In this document: positions 16,159 through 25,168 of the stretch, one piece after another | Layout of the letters: the number at the start of each line of letters is the position of its first letter | Position numbering within the stretch: the first letter of the stretch is position 1 | The notes under the pieces: model-generated | Database searches by the model: none | Told to the model about the DNA's origin: nothing | The model's input: only the letters and a program-made list of their open reading frames with translations | Source of the DNA: an uncultured Fusobacteriaceae bacterium | GTDB taxonomy: Bacteria > Fusobacteriota > Fusobacteriia > Fusobacteriales > Fusobacteriaceae | Length of the DNA stretch: 49,133 nt | Reading direction: 5' to 3' | Assembly (NCBI GenBank): GCA_947038515.1 | Contig: CAMQWJ010000013.1 | Coordinates: 1 to 49,133, forward strand | Program-made: the position numbers and the translations under genes

Positions 16159-17166
16159 ATGGCAGTTAAAGTAGCAATAAATGGGTTTGGAAGAATAGGT
16201 AGATTAGCACTTAGATTAATGGTAACTAATCCAGAATTTGAAGTTGTTGCAATAAATGATTTAACAGATGCAAAGACTTTATCACATCTTTTTAAATATG
16301 ATTCAGCACAAGGAAGATTTAATGGAACAATAGAATTAATAGAAGGTGGATTTATAGTTAATGGTAAAAAAATAAAAGTTACAGCAGAAAGAGAACCAAA
16401 AAATTTACCTTGGAAGGCACTTAATGTAGATGTAGTATTGGAGTGTACAGGAATTTTTACTTCTCAAGAAAAAGCATCACTACATATTGAAGCAGGAGCT
16501 AAAAAAGTAGTAATTTCTGCACCAGCAACAGGAGATATTAAAACTGTAGTTTACAATGTTAATGATTGCATACTAGATGGAACTGAAACAGTTATATCAG
16601 GAGCTTCTTGTACTACGAACTGTTTAGCACCAATGGCAAAAGTATTACAAGATAAATTTGGAATAGTAGAGGGATTAATGACTACAATTCATGCATATAC
16701 AAATGATCAAAATACTCTTGATGGACCACATGGAAAGGGTGATTTAAGAAGAGGAAGAGCAGCAGCAGCTAATATAGTTCCTAATACAACAGGAGCGGCA
16801 AAGGCAATTGGACTAGTAATACCAGAATTAAAAGGAAAACTAGATGGAGCAGCACAAAGAGTACCAGTAATAACAGGTTCATTAACTGAACTTGTAACTG
16901 TTCTTGAAAAAACTACTTCAATAGAAGAGATCAATGCTGCAATGAAAGCGGCTTCAAATGAGTCTTTTGGATATACTGAGGAGCAATTAGTATCTTCAGA
17001 TATAATAGGAATAGAGTTTGGATCATTATTTGATGCAACACAAACTAGAGTTATAACTGTTGGAGATAAGCAACTAGTAAAAACTGTAGCATGGTATGAC
17101 AATGAGATGTCTTATACAGCTCAATTAATGAGAACACTTAAAAAATTTGTTGAATTATCAAAGTAA
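16159..17166 (+). CDS. gap: Glyceraldehyde-3-phosphate dehydrogenase
   Basis: Glycolytic NAD-dependent enzyme, 335 residues. It shows the NAD-binding start [13 protein letters not shown], the catalytic cysteine in [12 protein letters not shown] near residue 153, the histidine in TIHAYTNDQ, and the C-terminal WYDNEMSYT. The ribosome binding site TTAGGAGG precedes the ATG. pgk follows after a hairpin, the common bacterial gap-pgk order. Codon use looks more biased (many GCA, GGA, AGA) than in neighbours, as for a highly expressed gene. Confidence 0.97.
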   Translation: MAVKVAINGFGRIGRLALRLMVTNPEFEVVAINDLTDAKTLSHLFKYDSAQGRFNGTIELIEGGFIVNGKKIKVTAEREPKNLPWKALNVDVVLECTGIFTSQEKASLHIEAGAKKVVISAPATGDIKTVVYNVNDCILDGTETVISGASCTTNCLAPMAKVLQDKFGIVEGLMTTIHAYTNDQNTLDGPHGKGDLRRGRAAAANIVPNTTGAAKAIGLVIPELKGKLDGAAQRVPVITGSLTELVTVLEKTTSIEEINAAMKAASNESFGYTEEQLVSSDIIGIEFGSLFDATQTRVITVGDKQLVKTVAWYDNEMSYTAQLMRTLKKFVELSK

Positions 17167-17192
17167 GAATATAAAATAAAAAAATTAATATT

Positions 17193-17224
17193 AAAATAGT
17201 GGAACTTTAGGGTTCCACTATTTT
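17193..17224 (+). terminator. Hairpin between gap and pgk (partial terminator or processing site)
   Basis: Arms 17193-17205 and 17212-17224 are a perfect 13-base inverted repeat around TTTAGG. Only a short T run (the last bases of the 3' arm) ends it, so read-through into pgk is likely. Confidence 0.7.
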
Positions 17225-17244
17225 ATAAAATGGAGGTTTTTGAA

Positions 17245-18441
17245 ATGAAAAAAGTAATAACAGATTTAGATGTAATGGGTAAAAAAATATTAATGAGAGT
17301 AGATTTTAATGTTCCAATGAAAGATGGAAAAATAACAGATGAAAATAGGATAGTACAGGCATTACCAAGTATAAAATATGTTCTTGAAAATGGTGGAAAA
17401 GCAATAGTATTTTCCCATCTTGGAAAAGTAAAGACAGAGGAAGATTTAGAAAAAAGAAATATTGAGCCAGTAGCATTAAGATTAAGTGAGTTATTAGAAA
17501 AACCAGTTAAATTTATAAATGCAACAAGGGGTAAAGAATTAGAAAAAGCTATTTTAGAAATGAAAGATGGAGAAATTGTAATGTTTCAAAATACAAGATA
17601 TGAAGATTTGGATGGAAAAAAAGAATCGAAAAATGATGCAGAATTAGGGAAATATTGGGCTTCTTTAGGTGACTTGTTTGTTAATGATGCCTTTGGAACT
17701 GCACATAGAGCTCATGCATCAAATGTAGGAATTGCAGAGAATATTGGTGTTGGAAAAACTGCAGCAGGTTTCTTAATGGAAAAAGAGATAAAATTTATTG
17801 GAGGAGTTGTTTCAAACCCAACAAGACCTCTTATAGCTATTTTAGGTGGAGCAAAAGTTTCAGATAAAATAGGAGTTATAGAAAATTTATTAGAAAAAGC
17901 TGATAAAGTATTAGTGGGTGGAGCTATGATGTTTACATTTTTAAAGGCACAGGGCAAAAAGACAGGACTTTCACTAGTTGAAGAGGACAAGATTGAACTT
18001 GCTAAAATGCTACTGGAAAAAGGAAAAGGAAAATTAATCCTTCCAATTGATACAGTAATAGCTAAAGAATTTAAAAATGATGCAGAATTTAGAACAGTTT
18101 CAGTTGATGAGATTCCAGAAGATAGTATGGGACTTGATATTGGAAAAGCTACTATAGAGCTCTTTGAAAAAGAGATAGCAGGTGCAAAAACTGTAATCTG
18201 GAATGGACCAATGGGTGTATTTGAGATGTCCAATTTTGCAAAAGGTACAATAGGAGTATGTGAATCAATTGCTCATTTAAAAGAAGCAACAACAATAATT
18301 GGTGGTGGAGATTCAGCAGCAGCAGCAATTCAATTAGGCTTCTCAGAAAAATTTACTCATATTTCAACAGGTGGAGGAGCTTCACTTGAATATTTAGAGG
18401 GAAAAATTTTACCAGGTATAGATTTTATTTCAAGTAAATAA
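17245..18441 (+). CDS. pgk: Phosphoglycerate kinase
   Basis: Transfers phosphate from 1,3-bisphosphoglycerate to ADP. It contains [14 protein letters not shown] near the N-terminus, the substrate-binding SHLGK and [15 protein letters not shown] segments, [13 protein letters not shown] for the nucleotide side and GGGDSAAA near the C-terminus. I start it at 17245 (MKKVITDL), giving 398 residues, since the upstream ATG at 17230 is part of the TGGAGG ribosome binding site. I see no separate promoter, so it is probably transcribed from the gap promoter through the hairpin. Confidence 0.97.
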   Translation: MKKVITDLDVMGKKILMRVDFNVPMKDGKITDENRIVQALPSIKYVLENGGKAIVFSHLGKVKTEEDLEKRNIEPVALRLSELLEKPVKFINATRGKELEKAILEMKDGEIVMFQNTRYEDLDGKKESKNDAELGKYWASLGDLFVNDAFGTAHRAHASNVGIAENIGVGKTAAGFLMEKEIKFIGGVVSNPTRPLIAILGGAKVSDKIGVIENLLEKADKVLVGGAMMFTFLKAQGKKTGLSLVEEDKIELAKMLLEKGKGKLILPIDTVIAKEFKNDAEFRTVSVDEIPEDSMGLDIGKATIELFEKEIAGAKTVIWNGPMGVFEMSNFAKGTIGVCESIAHLKEATTIIGGGDSAAAAIQLGFSEKFTHISTGGGASLEYLEGKILPGIDFISSK

Positions 18442-18465
18442 ATTTATTTAAAAGAGGGAGAGATT

Positions 18466-20040
18466 ATGAAAAATAAAAATAGAGTTATATGTATGATAAT
18501 AATTTTTATATTAGTAATAGGTACGACTTTTTCAGCTAAAAAACCAAAAGATTATGAACTTGTAATAACTCACGTTAATGATGTACATGGAAGAGTTGTT
18601 GAAGGAAAATATGATGGAGTTGGATATGCAAGAATTGATCAAATAAATAAAAATTTAAAAGATGATAAATTAAATAAAAATGTTATTATGGTCGATGCTG
18701 GAGATTCTTTTCATGGGACTACATTTGCAACTCTTGAAAAAGGTGAATCAATAGTAAAAATTCTTAATAAATTGGGCTTAAAGGCAGCTACTTTAGGAAA
18801 TCATGATTTTAATTATGGAAGTGAAAGAACAAAAGAACTAAAAGCTTTAAGTAATTATAAAATATTAGCTACTAATGTAAAATATAAGAAAACAGGTGAA
18901 AATTTTACAACAAAATATATTATTGAGGAAATCGAAGGAATAAAAGTAGGAATATTTGGATTATCTACTCCAGAAACATTATATAAGACGAATCCTAAAA
19001 ATGTAGAGGATTTAGAATTTTTAGAGCCAATAACAGTTGCCAGAGAAACTGTTAAAGAGTTACAAGAGAATGGTGTAAAATTTATAATAGTATTAACTCA
19101 TTTAGGAGATGATCTAAGTACAAAAGAGGAGTGGAGATCAACAACTTTAGCAGAAAAAGTTGAAGGAATAAATTTAATAATTGATGGACATAGCCATACA
19201 CAGAGAGAAAAAAAAGAAGTTATTAATGGAACTGTTCTTGTTCAAACTGGAGAGTATGGAAAAAATATAGGGGTTCTCAAAATAGATTTTGATTCTTTAA
19301 AAGATGGATCAGATGCTATTGAGTATAAACTTCTAAAGAAAGATGAGATTATGGGTAAGAAAAATAAAAAAGGAGAGTTTGTTGGTGGTATAATCCAGTC
19401 AAAAAGAATTTCTTCTTTAATAGATGAAATAAAATTAAAACAAAACAAAATAACAGAGGTAATAATTGGAAATACTGATGTGCTCCTTGTAGGAGAGCGA
19501 GAATTTGTAAGGAGTTCTGAAACAAATTTATCAAACTTAATAAATGACAGTATGATTTGGAAGAGCAAAGCAGATTTATCGATTACAAATGGTGGTGGAA
19601 TTCGAGCTTCTATTAAAGAAGGTGATATAACTGTAGGAGATATAATTACAACTCTTCCTTTTGGAAATTATGTAGTTACTAAAGAGCTTACTGGAAAAGA
19701 TATAAAAGTAGCTTTAGAACATGGATTTAAAGATTTACCAAATAGTGCAGGTTCTTTAGCACAAATAGGGGGAATAACTCTTGAACTAGACTTAACAAAA
19801 TCTCAAGGAAATAGAGTTTCAAACATCAAATTTAAAAATGGCAAAAAATTTGATTTAAATGCTACCTATATAGTGGCAACTAATGATTTTATGGCTGTAG
19901 GTGGAGATGGGTACTCTAGCTTTAAAGGGAGAAAAGAAGTTGCTAATTTCTTAGGTTTAGATGAAATTTTAATAGAATATATAAAAACAGGAAAAAAAAT
20001 TCCTAAAAAAGAGGAAGGAAGGGTTAAAATAAAAAAATAA
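18466..20040 (+). CDS. Exported 5'-nucleotidase / UshA-like metallophosphoesterase
   Basis: The 524-residue protein hydrolyses nucleotides (possibly also UDP-sugars or cyclic nucleotides) outside the cytoplasm. A signal peptide (residues 1-24, MKNKNR then a hydrophobic run ending TTFSA) has no lipobox. The metallophosphoesterase domain shows HVNDVHGR, VDAGDSFHGT, LGNHDFNYG, LTHLGDD and DGHSHT; the C-terminal 5'-nucleotidase domain shows NGGGIRAS and VGGDGYSSF for base and ribose binding. It follows pgk by 24 bases. It may feed salvage of nucleosides in an anaerobe feeding on host material. Confidence 0.92.
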   Translation: MKNKNRVICMIIIFILVIGTTFSAKKPKDYELVITHVNDVHGRVVEGKYDGVGYARIDQINKNLKDDKLNKNVIMVDAGDSFHGTTFATLEKGESIVKILNKLGLKAATLGNHDFNYGSERTKELKALSNYKILATNVKYKKTGENFTTKYIIEEIEGIKVGIFGLSTPETLYKTNPKNVEDLEFLEPITVARETVKELQENGVKFIIVLTHLGDDLSTKEEWRSTTLAEKVEGINLIIDGHSHTQREKKEVINGTVLVQTGEYGKNIGVLKIDFDSLKDGSDAIEYKLLKKDEIMGKKNKKGEFVGGIIQSKRISSLIDEIKLKQNKITEVIIGNTDVLLVGEREFVRSSETNLSNLINDSMIWKSKADLSITNGGGIRASIKEGDITVGDIITTLPFGNYVVTKELTGKDIKVALEHGFKDLPNSAGSLAQIGGITLELDLTKSQGNRVSNIKFKNGKKFDLNATYIVATNDFMAVGGDGYSSFKGRKEVANFLGLDEILIEYIKTGKKIPKKEEGRVKIKK

Positions 20041-20050
20041 TCTATTGCTA

Positions 20051-20082
20051 TTGACATTAAGTAATAAAAAAAGTAATATTAC
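20051..20082 (+). promoter_or_regulatory. Possible promoter with palindrome before the second symporter
   Basis: TTGACA (20051-20056) is followed 17 bases later by TAATAT (20074-20079), a weak -10 that lies inside the palindrome GTAATATTAC (20073-20082). A nearly identical palindrome precedes the rnf promoter. Confidence 0.5.
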
Positions 20083-20124
20083 AATAAGTGTATTATATAA
20101 AAATAAAAGAGGAAGGTGGGGGAG

Positions 20125-21297
20125 ATGAAGTTAGGTTTATTACCAAAATTAATTATAGGTCTTATAGTTGGTATTGCAGTAGGAAAGTTAGGAATGATTA
20201 TTCCTATTCGGATTTTAGTAACATTTGGAGATATATTTGGAAACTTTTTAAAATTTGTAATTCCACTTATAATTATAGGGTTTGTAGCACCTGGAATAGG
20301 AGATTTAGGAAAAGGTGCAGGAAAACTTTTGGGTATAACTACTGGAATTGCATATTTATCTACAATTTTAGCAGGAACTTTTGCTTATTTTGTAAATAGA
20401 ACTCTTTCTGGAAACTTTTTAAAAATAGGTGAATTAGCAGGAAAGATAGCAAATCCAGAACATGGCCTATTAAAAGGATTTTTTACTATTGATATGCCAC
20501 CAATTATGGGTGTTATGACAGCATTATTGATAGCGTTTGTTTTAGGAATAGGAATTTCTATTGTGAAAGGAACAGCTATTAAGGAAGTTATGGGAGAATT
20601 TCAAGTAATAGTTGAAAAACTTATAGGTAATATAGTAATACCTTTATTGCCACTATATATCGCTGCAGTATTTTCCAATATGACATATGCTGGACAGGTA
20701 GAATCTACAATGGGAATATTTGCAAAAGTGTTTTTAGTAATAATTTGTTTACATTTAATTATGCTTTTGGGACAATATACAATAGCTGGAGTAATATCAA
20801 ATGCTAATCCAATATCACTACTTAAGAATATGATGCCTGCTTATTTTACAGCAATAGGAACACAATCTTCAGCAGCTACAATACCAGTAACTCTAGCTCA
20901 AACAAAAGTAAATGGAGTTAATGATGGAATTGCAGATTTTGCGGTACCTCTTTGTGCGACAATTCACCTTTCAGGAAGTACAATAACTTTAGTAAGTTGT
21001 GCTATGGCTGTAATGGGACTTAACGGAATAGAAGTCTCTTTTACACAAATGTTTGGCTTCATATTAATGTTGGGAATAACAATGGTTGCAGCTCCTGGAG
21101 TCCCAGGTGGAGCAGTTATGGCAGCATTAGGGCTATTAGAAGTTATGCTTGGATTCACACCTGTTATGACCTCTCTGATGATTGCGTTGTATTTAACTCA
21201 AGATAGTTTTGGTACTGCTTGTAATGTAACAGGGGATGGTGCAATTAGTATTATAGTTAATAAATTTGCAGGATATAGTTTGAAAAAAAAGATATAA
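20125..21297 (+). CDS. Dicarboxylate/amino acid:cation symporter (DAACS family)
   Basis: A 390-residue membrane protein of the same family as 13747-14922, with SSAATIPVT, the APGVPGGAVM turn and QDSFGTACNVTGDG. The two are clearly diverged paralogs and not a recent duplication. I start at the ATG 20125 after AGGTGGGGG; a GTG at 20116 would add three residues. It probably imports an acidic or small neutral amino acid with Na+ or H+. A strong bidirectional terminator separates it from convergent rny. Confidence 0.9.
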   Translation: MKLGLLPKLIIGLIVGIAVGKLGMIIPIRILVTFGDIFGNFLKFVIPLIIIGFVAPGIGDLGKGAGKLLGITTGIAYLSTILAGTFAYFVNRTLSGNFLKIGELAGKIANPEHGLLKGFFTIDMPPIMGVMTALLIAFVLGIGISIVKGTAIKEVMGEFQVIVEKLIGNIVIPLLPLYIAAVFSNMTYAGQVESTMGIFAKVFLVIICLHLIMLLGQYTIAGVISNANPISLLKNMMPAYFTAIGTQSSAATIPVTLAQTKVNGVNDGIADFAVPLCATIHLSGSTITLVSCAMAVMGLNGIEVSFTQMFGFILMLGITMVAAPGVPGGAVMAALGLLEVMLGFTPVMTSLMIALYLTQDSFGTACNVTGDGAISIIVNKFAGYSLKKKI

Positions 21298-21356
21298 ATT
21301 GAAAAAGATATAAAGTAAAAATTTAAAAAATAGAATATTTATATTTGATAATAAAA

Positions 21357-21405
21357 AAATAAACTGTTTTCATTCTGTATTATACAGATAGAAAACAGTT
21401 TATTT
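21357..21405. terminator. Bidirectional terminator between symporter and rny
   Basis: Outer arms 21357-21371 and 21391-21405 are perfect complements and an inner pair TCTGTAT/ATACAGA extends the stem. Runs of A on the left and T on the right serve both converging genes. Confidence 0.9.
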
Positions 21406-21428
21406 TTTATTTATGAATCTATTAGTTA

Positions 21429-22994
21429 TTATTTAGCATAATCAATAGCTCTAGTTTCTCTTAAAATAGTAACTTTTATTTGTCCTGGATATTGCATTGT
21501 ATCTTCAATCTTTTTAGCCATGTCTCTAGCCATAATAGTTGCTTCAGAATCAGTTACAACCTCAGGATTAATTATAATTCTAATTTCTCTACCAGCTTGA
21601 ATTGCAAATGAAGATTCAACACCTTTAAATGATTTAGCAATCTCTTCCAGTGCTTCTAGTCTCTTTATATAGGTAGATAAAGTTTCACGACGGGCACCTG
21701 GTCGAGAAGCTGAAACAGCATCGGCTGCTTGAACTAAAACAGCTTCAACACTTTCAAATTCCACTTCTGTATGATGTGCCATAACTGCATTAATTACAAT
21801 TTGCTTCTCACCATATTTTTTTAAGAATTCTCCACCAATAATGGCATGTGATGTTTCAATATCATGTTGTAAAACTTTTCCAATATCATGTAGAAGACCA
21901 GCTCTTTTGGCAATAACAGGGTCAGCTCCAATTTCAGCAGCAATATTAGCTGCAAGTTTTGCTACCTCGATAGAATGGATAAGAATATTTTGTCCATAAC
22001 TAGTTCGGAATTTTAATCTACCAATAGTTTGTATTAGTTCAGGATGCATATTTGGGATACCAAGCTCCATTAAAGCTGCTTCCCCTGAAATCATAATATC
22101 TTTTTCCACTTCTTTTTTTGCTTTATTAATAACTTCTTCAATTTTACCAGGATGGATTCTTCCATCAGTAATTAATTTTTCAATGGCTATTCTTGCAATT
22201 TCACGTCTAACACCGTCAAAACTTGAAAGAACAATAGTTTCAGGAGTATCATCAATAATAATATCAACACCAGTTAATGCCTCTATTGATCTAATATTAC
22301 GTCCTTCTCTACCGATGATTCTACCTTTCATCTCATCACTTGGAAGAGTCACAACGGAAATAGTAGCATCTACTACATATTCTGAAGCAGCTTTTCCAAT
22401 ACTAGAGGATAAAATTCTTTTTGATATACTGTCTTTTTCTTCTTCCATTCGATGTTCAAATTCTTTTATTGCTACAGCAGATTCATGAGTTAATTCATCT
22501 TTTAATTTAGTTAAAAGAATTTCTTTAGCTTCATTTTTAGAAAGGCAAGCAATCTTTTGAAGTTCCTCTTCCTGTTGTAGTTTGATCTCTTTAATCTCAT
22601 TTTTTTTAGCTTCAAGATTTGTGGAAATAGTTTCTAGTTCTTGAGATTTCATTTCTAGTTTTTCAATTTTTAAATCAAGAGTTTCTTCTTTTTTCATTAA
22701 ATGCTGTTCTTTTTGTACCATTTCATGCTTAGAAGCTTTTATTTCTTTTTCAGATTCTTCTTTTAAAGTAAAGATAGCTTCCTTGGCTTCTAATTCTAAT
22801 TCTTTAACTCTTCCAGCAGCAGTTTTATCTGCATTTTCAATTATGATATCTGCCTTTAATTTAGATTTTAAAATTTCATCTTCTAAATTAGTTAATGTTT
22901 CAATTTTTTTATCGATAATTCTATTTTTGTATATCATTGCAAAAATTAATGCAATCACAATAAAAATAAATCCGATTATTAGTATAATTTTCAT
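21429..22994 (-). CDS. rny: Ribonuclease Y
   Basis: Membrane-anchored endoribonuclease that starts mRNA decay. Of 521 residues the first 20 or so form one membrane segment, followed by a long coiled coil (about 30-200), a KH domain with GRIIGREGRNIRSIE, and an HD domain with LLHDIGK and the later MAHHTE. It lacks a promoter of its own; upstream on the same strand, in order of transcription, are the lipoprotein, anti-sigma kinase and STAS genes, with 18 bases between STAS and rny. Start at ATG after AAAGGATG. Confidence 0.96.
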   Translation of the reverse strand: MKIILIIGFIFIVIALIFAMIYKNRIIDKKIETLTNLEDEILKSKLKADIIIENADKTAAGRVKELELEAKEAIFTLKEESEKEIKASKHEMVQKEQHLMKKEETLDLKIEKLEMKSQELETISTNLEAKKNEIKEIKLQQEEELQKIACLSKNEAKEILLTKLKDELTHESAVAIKEFEHRMEEEKDSISKRILSSSIGKAASEYVVDATISVVTLPSDEMKGRIIGREGRNIRSIEALTGVDIIIDDTPETIVLSSFDGVRREIARIAIEKLITDGRIHPGKIEEVINKAKKEVEKDIMISGEAALMELGIPNMHPELIQTIGRLKFRTSYGQNILIHSIEVAKLAANIAAEIGADPVIAKRAGLLHDIGKVLQHDIETSHAIIGGEFLKKYGEKQIVINAVMAHHTEVEFESVEAVLVQAADAVSASRPGARRETLSTYIKRLEALEEIAKSFKGVESSFAIQAGREIRIIINPEVVTDSEATIMARDMAKKIEDTMQYPGQIKVTILRETRAIDYAK

Positions 22995-23012
22995 AGTTCA
23001 TCCTTTTTATTA

Positions 23013-23366
23013 TTATTTTTTTTTGAAGCTATTTAAAGCTTCTGTTTCTGAAGTAAAAATTTCAAAAAGTTCACTTAAGCCAATCATTTCAAAGATAGTA
23101 TTAATATGTTTACTTAAATTTATTAATTTAATATCTCCGTTTATTAATTTTACTTCTCGTAATTTACTTACTAATATTCCCATACCTAGACTATTAATAT
23201 GTGTTAATTCTTTAAAATCAATTATAATATTTACAAATTTAGATTTAAACGCATTGTCAATTTCTTCTTTGAAGTCAGGAGCTACTAATGCATCAAGCTC
23301 ACCAATAATACTAAAGATTTGAATATTATCAACAACTTTTTTATTTATTTCAAAATGTGTAGACAT
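23013..23366 (-). CDS. Anti-sigma factor antagonist (STAS domain)
   Basis: A single 117-residue STAS domain of the SpoIIAA/RsbV kind. The usual phosphorylation site is the serine in HINSLGMGIL near residue 59. Such proteins bind their RsbW-type kinase when unphosphorylated and so free a sigma factor. Its ATG shares one base with the stop of the kinase gene (TAATG), so the two are translationally coupled, and AAAGGAG lies upstream. The sigma factor or other target is not encoded in the same operon. Confidence 0.9.
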   Translation of the reverse strand: MSTHFEINKKVVDNIQIFSIIGELDALVAPDFKEEIDNAFKSKFVNIIIDFKELTHINSLGMGILVSKLREVKLINGDIKLINLSKHINTIFEMIGLSELFEIFTSETEALNSFKKK

Positions 23367-23758
23367 TAGTTTTCTCCTTTTAATAATTTTTTTATTTTAA
23401 TAATTGTACCGTTAACTTTTTTTTCTATTTTAAAGTCATCAGCTAAGGATTGGGCTAAAATTAATCCAATTCCTCCTACTTTTTTTAGAGTGGTGTGAGA
23501 ATTAAATCCTTTTCCACTATCTTCTACACTAAGAAAAAGTGTATTGTTTTCTCTAGAGATTTCAATAATGATATCTCCTGGTTGGTACTGGTAAGCATGC
23601 TCAACAGCATTAGTAGTAAGCTCATCAAGAATTGTAATTATTTCTAATATTGTCTCTTTATCTGTAGTAATATGAGTCAAATATGTTTTCAAGAAAGAAC
23701 GAATTAAAGAAAGGTTACCTAATGAGGAGTCAATGATTAGCTTTGCTTCATTTGCCAT
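23366..23758 (-). CDS. Anti-sigma regulatory factor, RsbW-like serine kinase
   Basis: A 130-residue GHKL ATP-binding protein with the N box ILDELTTNAVEHAY near residue 47, G1 box VEDSGKGF and G2 box GGIGLILAQ. It is expected to phosphorylate the neighbouring STAS protein and to sequester a partner. I start at MANEAKL (23758), which has AAAGGGG upstream, instead of the ATG seven codons earlier. Candidate partners include the SigH-like factor at 31123, but nothing in the sequence links them directly. Confidence 0.88.
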   Translation of the reverse strand: MANEAKLIIDSSLGNLSLIRSFLKTYLTHITTDKETILEIITILDELTTNAVEHAYQYQPGDIIIEISRENNTLFLSVEDSGKGFNSHTTLKKVGGIGLILAQSLADDFKIEKKVNGTIIKIKKLLKGEN

Positions 23759-23785
23759 TGTTATCCCCTTTAATTTCAAGTAGTA

Positions 23786-24172
23786 TCACGAGTTAGTATC
23801 AAATTTGGAAATTTTCCATTTATTATTTTTATAAGTATATTGAAAATAATAATAAAATGTTTCACCAGAATAGGAAAAACCGAAGGTATTAGTAGGATTT
23901 TTTTTAGAAAAATCTACTTTTGAAGAAAAAATAGTTATATTTGAAAAATCAATTTTTTCTAAAACTACTAAAGCTTTTCTATTTCGATAGTTATTTTCGA
24001 AAAAATTGGTTATTTCGAAAACATTATTGTTTTTTAATGAAGCTTTAAAATTTGTAATGCTATTTTCTAAGTTTATTTTATCAAGAGGAGAAAAAACTAT
24101 AGGTTTCATAGGTAAGTGTGAACAGCTTATGAAAAAAAAAAGTAAAAATAGATATAAAAAATTTTTTTTCAT
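23786..24172 (-). CDS. Small lipoprotein of unknown function
   Basis: The 128-residue product starts MKKNFLYLF, has a hydrophobic core and the lipobox-like FISC, so it should be lipid-anchored after cleavage before Cys. The rest, about 110 residues, ends in a beta-rich segment with several aromatic residues (YYYFQYTYKNNKWKI) resembling a small nutrient-type or NTF2-like fold, a weak guess. AGGAGG lies eight bases before the chosen ATG. It is the first gene after a good promoter and 28 bases before the kinase gene, possibly the surface end of the same regulatory unit. Confidence 0.75.
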   Translation of the reverse strand: MKKNFLYLFLLFFFISCSHLPMKPIVFSPLDKINLENSITNFKASLKNNNVFEITNFFENNYRNRKALVVLEKIDFSNITIFSSKVDFSKKNPTNTFGFSYSGETFYYYFQYTYKNNKWKISKFDTNS

Positions 24173-24207
24173 ATTCAAATCCTCCTAATTAAATTACACT
24201 TGTATAA

Positions 24208-24236
24208 ATAATACCACATTGAACCTGTTTTATCAA
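24208..24236 (-). promoter_or_regulatory. Promoter of the lipoprotein-kinase-STAS-rny operon
   Basis: On the minus strand TTGATA (24236-24231) and TATTAT (24213-24208) are 17 bases apart with TGG before the -10 (extended -10). It lies just after miaA. Confidence 0.75.
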
Positions 24237-24241
24237 GGGGG

Positions 24242-25147
24242 TTATAATAAAAAATTAAATTTATTTAAAATGTCTTTTAAAATATCTTCTTCACTCATTT
24301 CATCCAAATTATACCACAAATATTCTTCTGAAGTTTTAAACCAAGTGATTTGACGCTTACAATAATGCCTAGAATTTTGTTTAACTTTATCAATAGCTTC
24401 TTCAAAAGTACAAACTCCATTAATAAAATCAATGATTTCAGAATATCCTATGATATTAAGTTGTTTTAAATTTTCACCATAAATATTGTAGAGTGATTGA
24501 ACTTCTTGTAAAAGTCCGTCAGCGACCATAGTATCCACTCTACGCTCTATTCGTTGATAAAGAGTTGTTCGATCACGGATTAAGACTATTTTTAAAAATG
24601 TAAAATTATGATTTTTAATGTTTTGAGTACTTAAAGTTGAAAACTTATTTTTTGTTAGTAAGCAAACTTCTAAAGCTCGTTCTAGTTTAACACGATTATT
24701 TTTATGGATAGATTTACTGGCATTTAAATCAAGTAATTCTAGTTTTGAAAAAATGTCTTCAGTAGAAAGAGATTCAAAACTATTTCTTAAATTTAAATCT
24801 GCTGGTGGTAGAGAGGCAAGTCCATCAGCTATGGCTTTAAGATATAATCCTGTTCCCCCAACAATGATGGGTGGAATAGAATTATTTTCAAAGTTTTTTA
24901 GAATTTTATCACTATCTTTTTGAAAATCTCCTACACTATATTTTTTGTTAGGAGGTAAAATATCAATAAGATGATGGGGAATATTTTGCTTTTCTTTAAG
25001 AGTAATTTTACCAGTTCCAATGTCGAGTCCAGAAAAAACTTGAGCCGAATCACTAGAAATGATTGCAGTTTTCAAAATTTGAGCTAATTTAATGGATAAA
25101 TCAGTTTTTCCTACTCCTGTTGGTCCACCAATAATAATACCTTTCAC
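24242..25147 (-). CDS. miaA: tRNA dimethylallyltransferase
   Basis: Adds a dimethylallyl group to A37 of tRNAs reading codons that begin with U. The 301-residue protein has the P-loop GGPTGVGKT at the start, SSDSAQVFSGLDIGTGK, the substrate segment PHHLIDI, and VGGTGLYLKA near residue 97. GTG start after AGAGGTG. It follows obg by 21 bases and shares its promoter. Confidence 0.95.
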   Translation of the reverse strand: MKGIIIGGPTGVGKTDLSIKLAQILKTAIISSDSAQVFSGLDIGTGKITLKEKQNIPHHLIDILPPNKKYSVGDFQKDSDKILKNFENNSIPPIIVGGTGLYLKAIADGLASLPPADLNLRNSFESLSTEDIFSKLELLDLNASKSIHKNNRVKLERALEVCLLTKNKFSTLSTQNIKNHNFTFLKIVLIRDRTTLYQRIERRVDTMVADGLLQEVQSLYNIYGENLKQLNIIGYSEIIDFINGVCTFEEAIDKVKQNSRHYCKRQITWFKTSEEYLWYNLDEMSEEDILKDILNKFNFLL

Positions 25148-25168
25148 TATTTACACCTCTTATAAAAA

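Noticed and set aside
20088-20399. A 103-residue plus-strand frame overlapping the second symporter in another frame
   Set aside because: Rich in Tyr, Ser, Cys and Arg, which reflects an out-of-frame read of hydrophobic codons; the symporter frame has full family motifs.
22783-23322. A 179-residue plus-strand frame over rny and STAS 5' regions
   Set aside because: Its Ser/Ile-rich composition is that of an antisense shadow and it crosses two well-supported genes.
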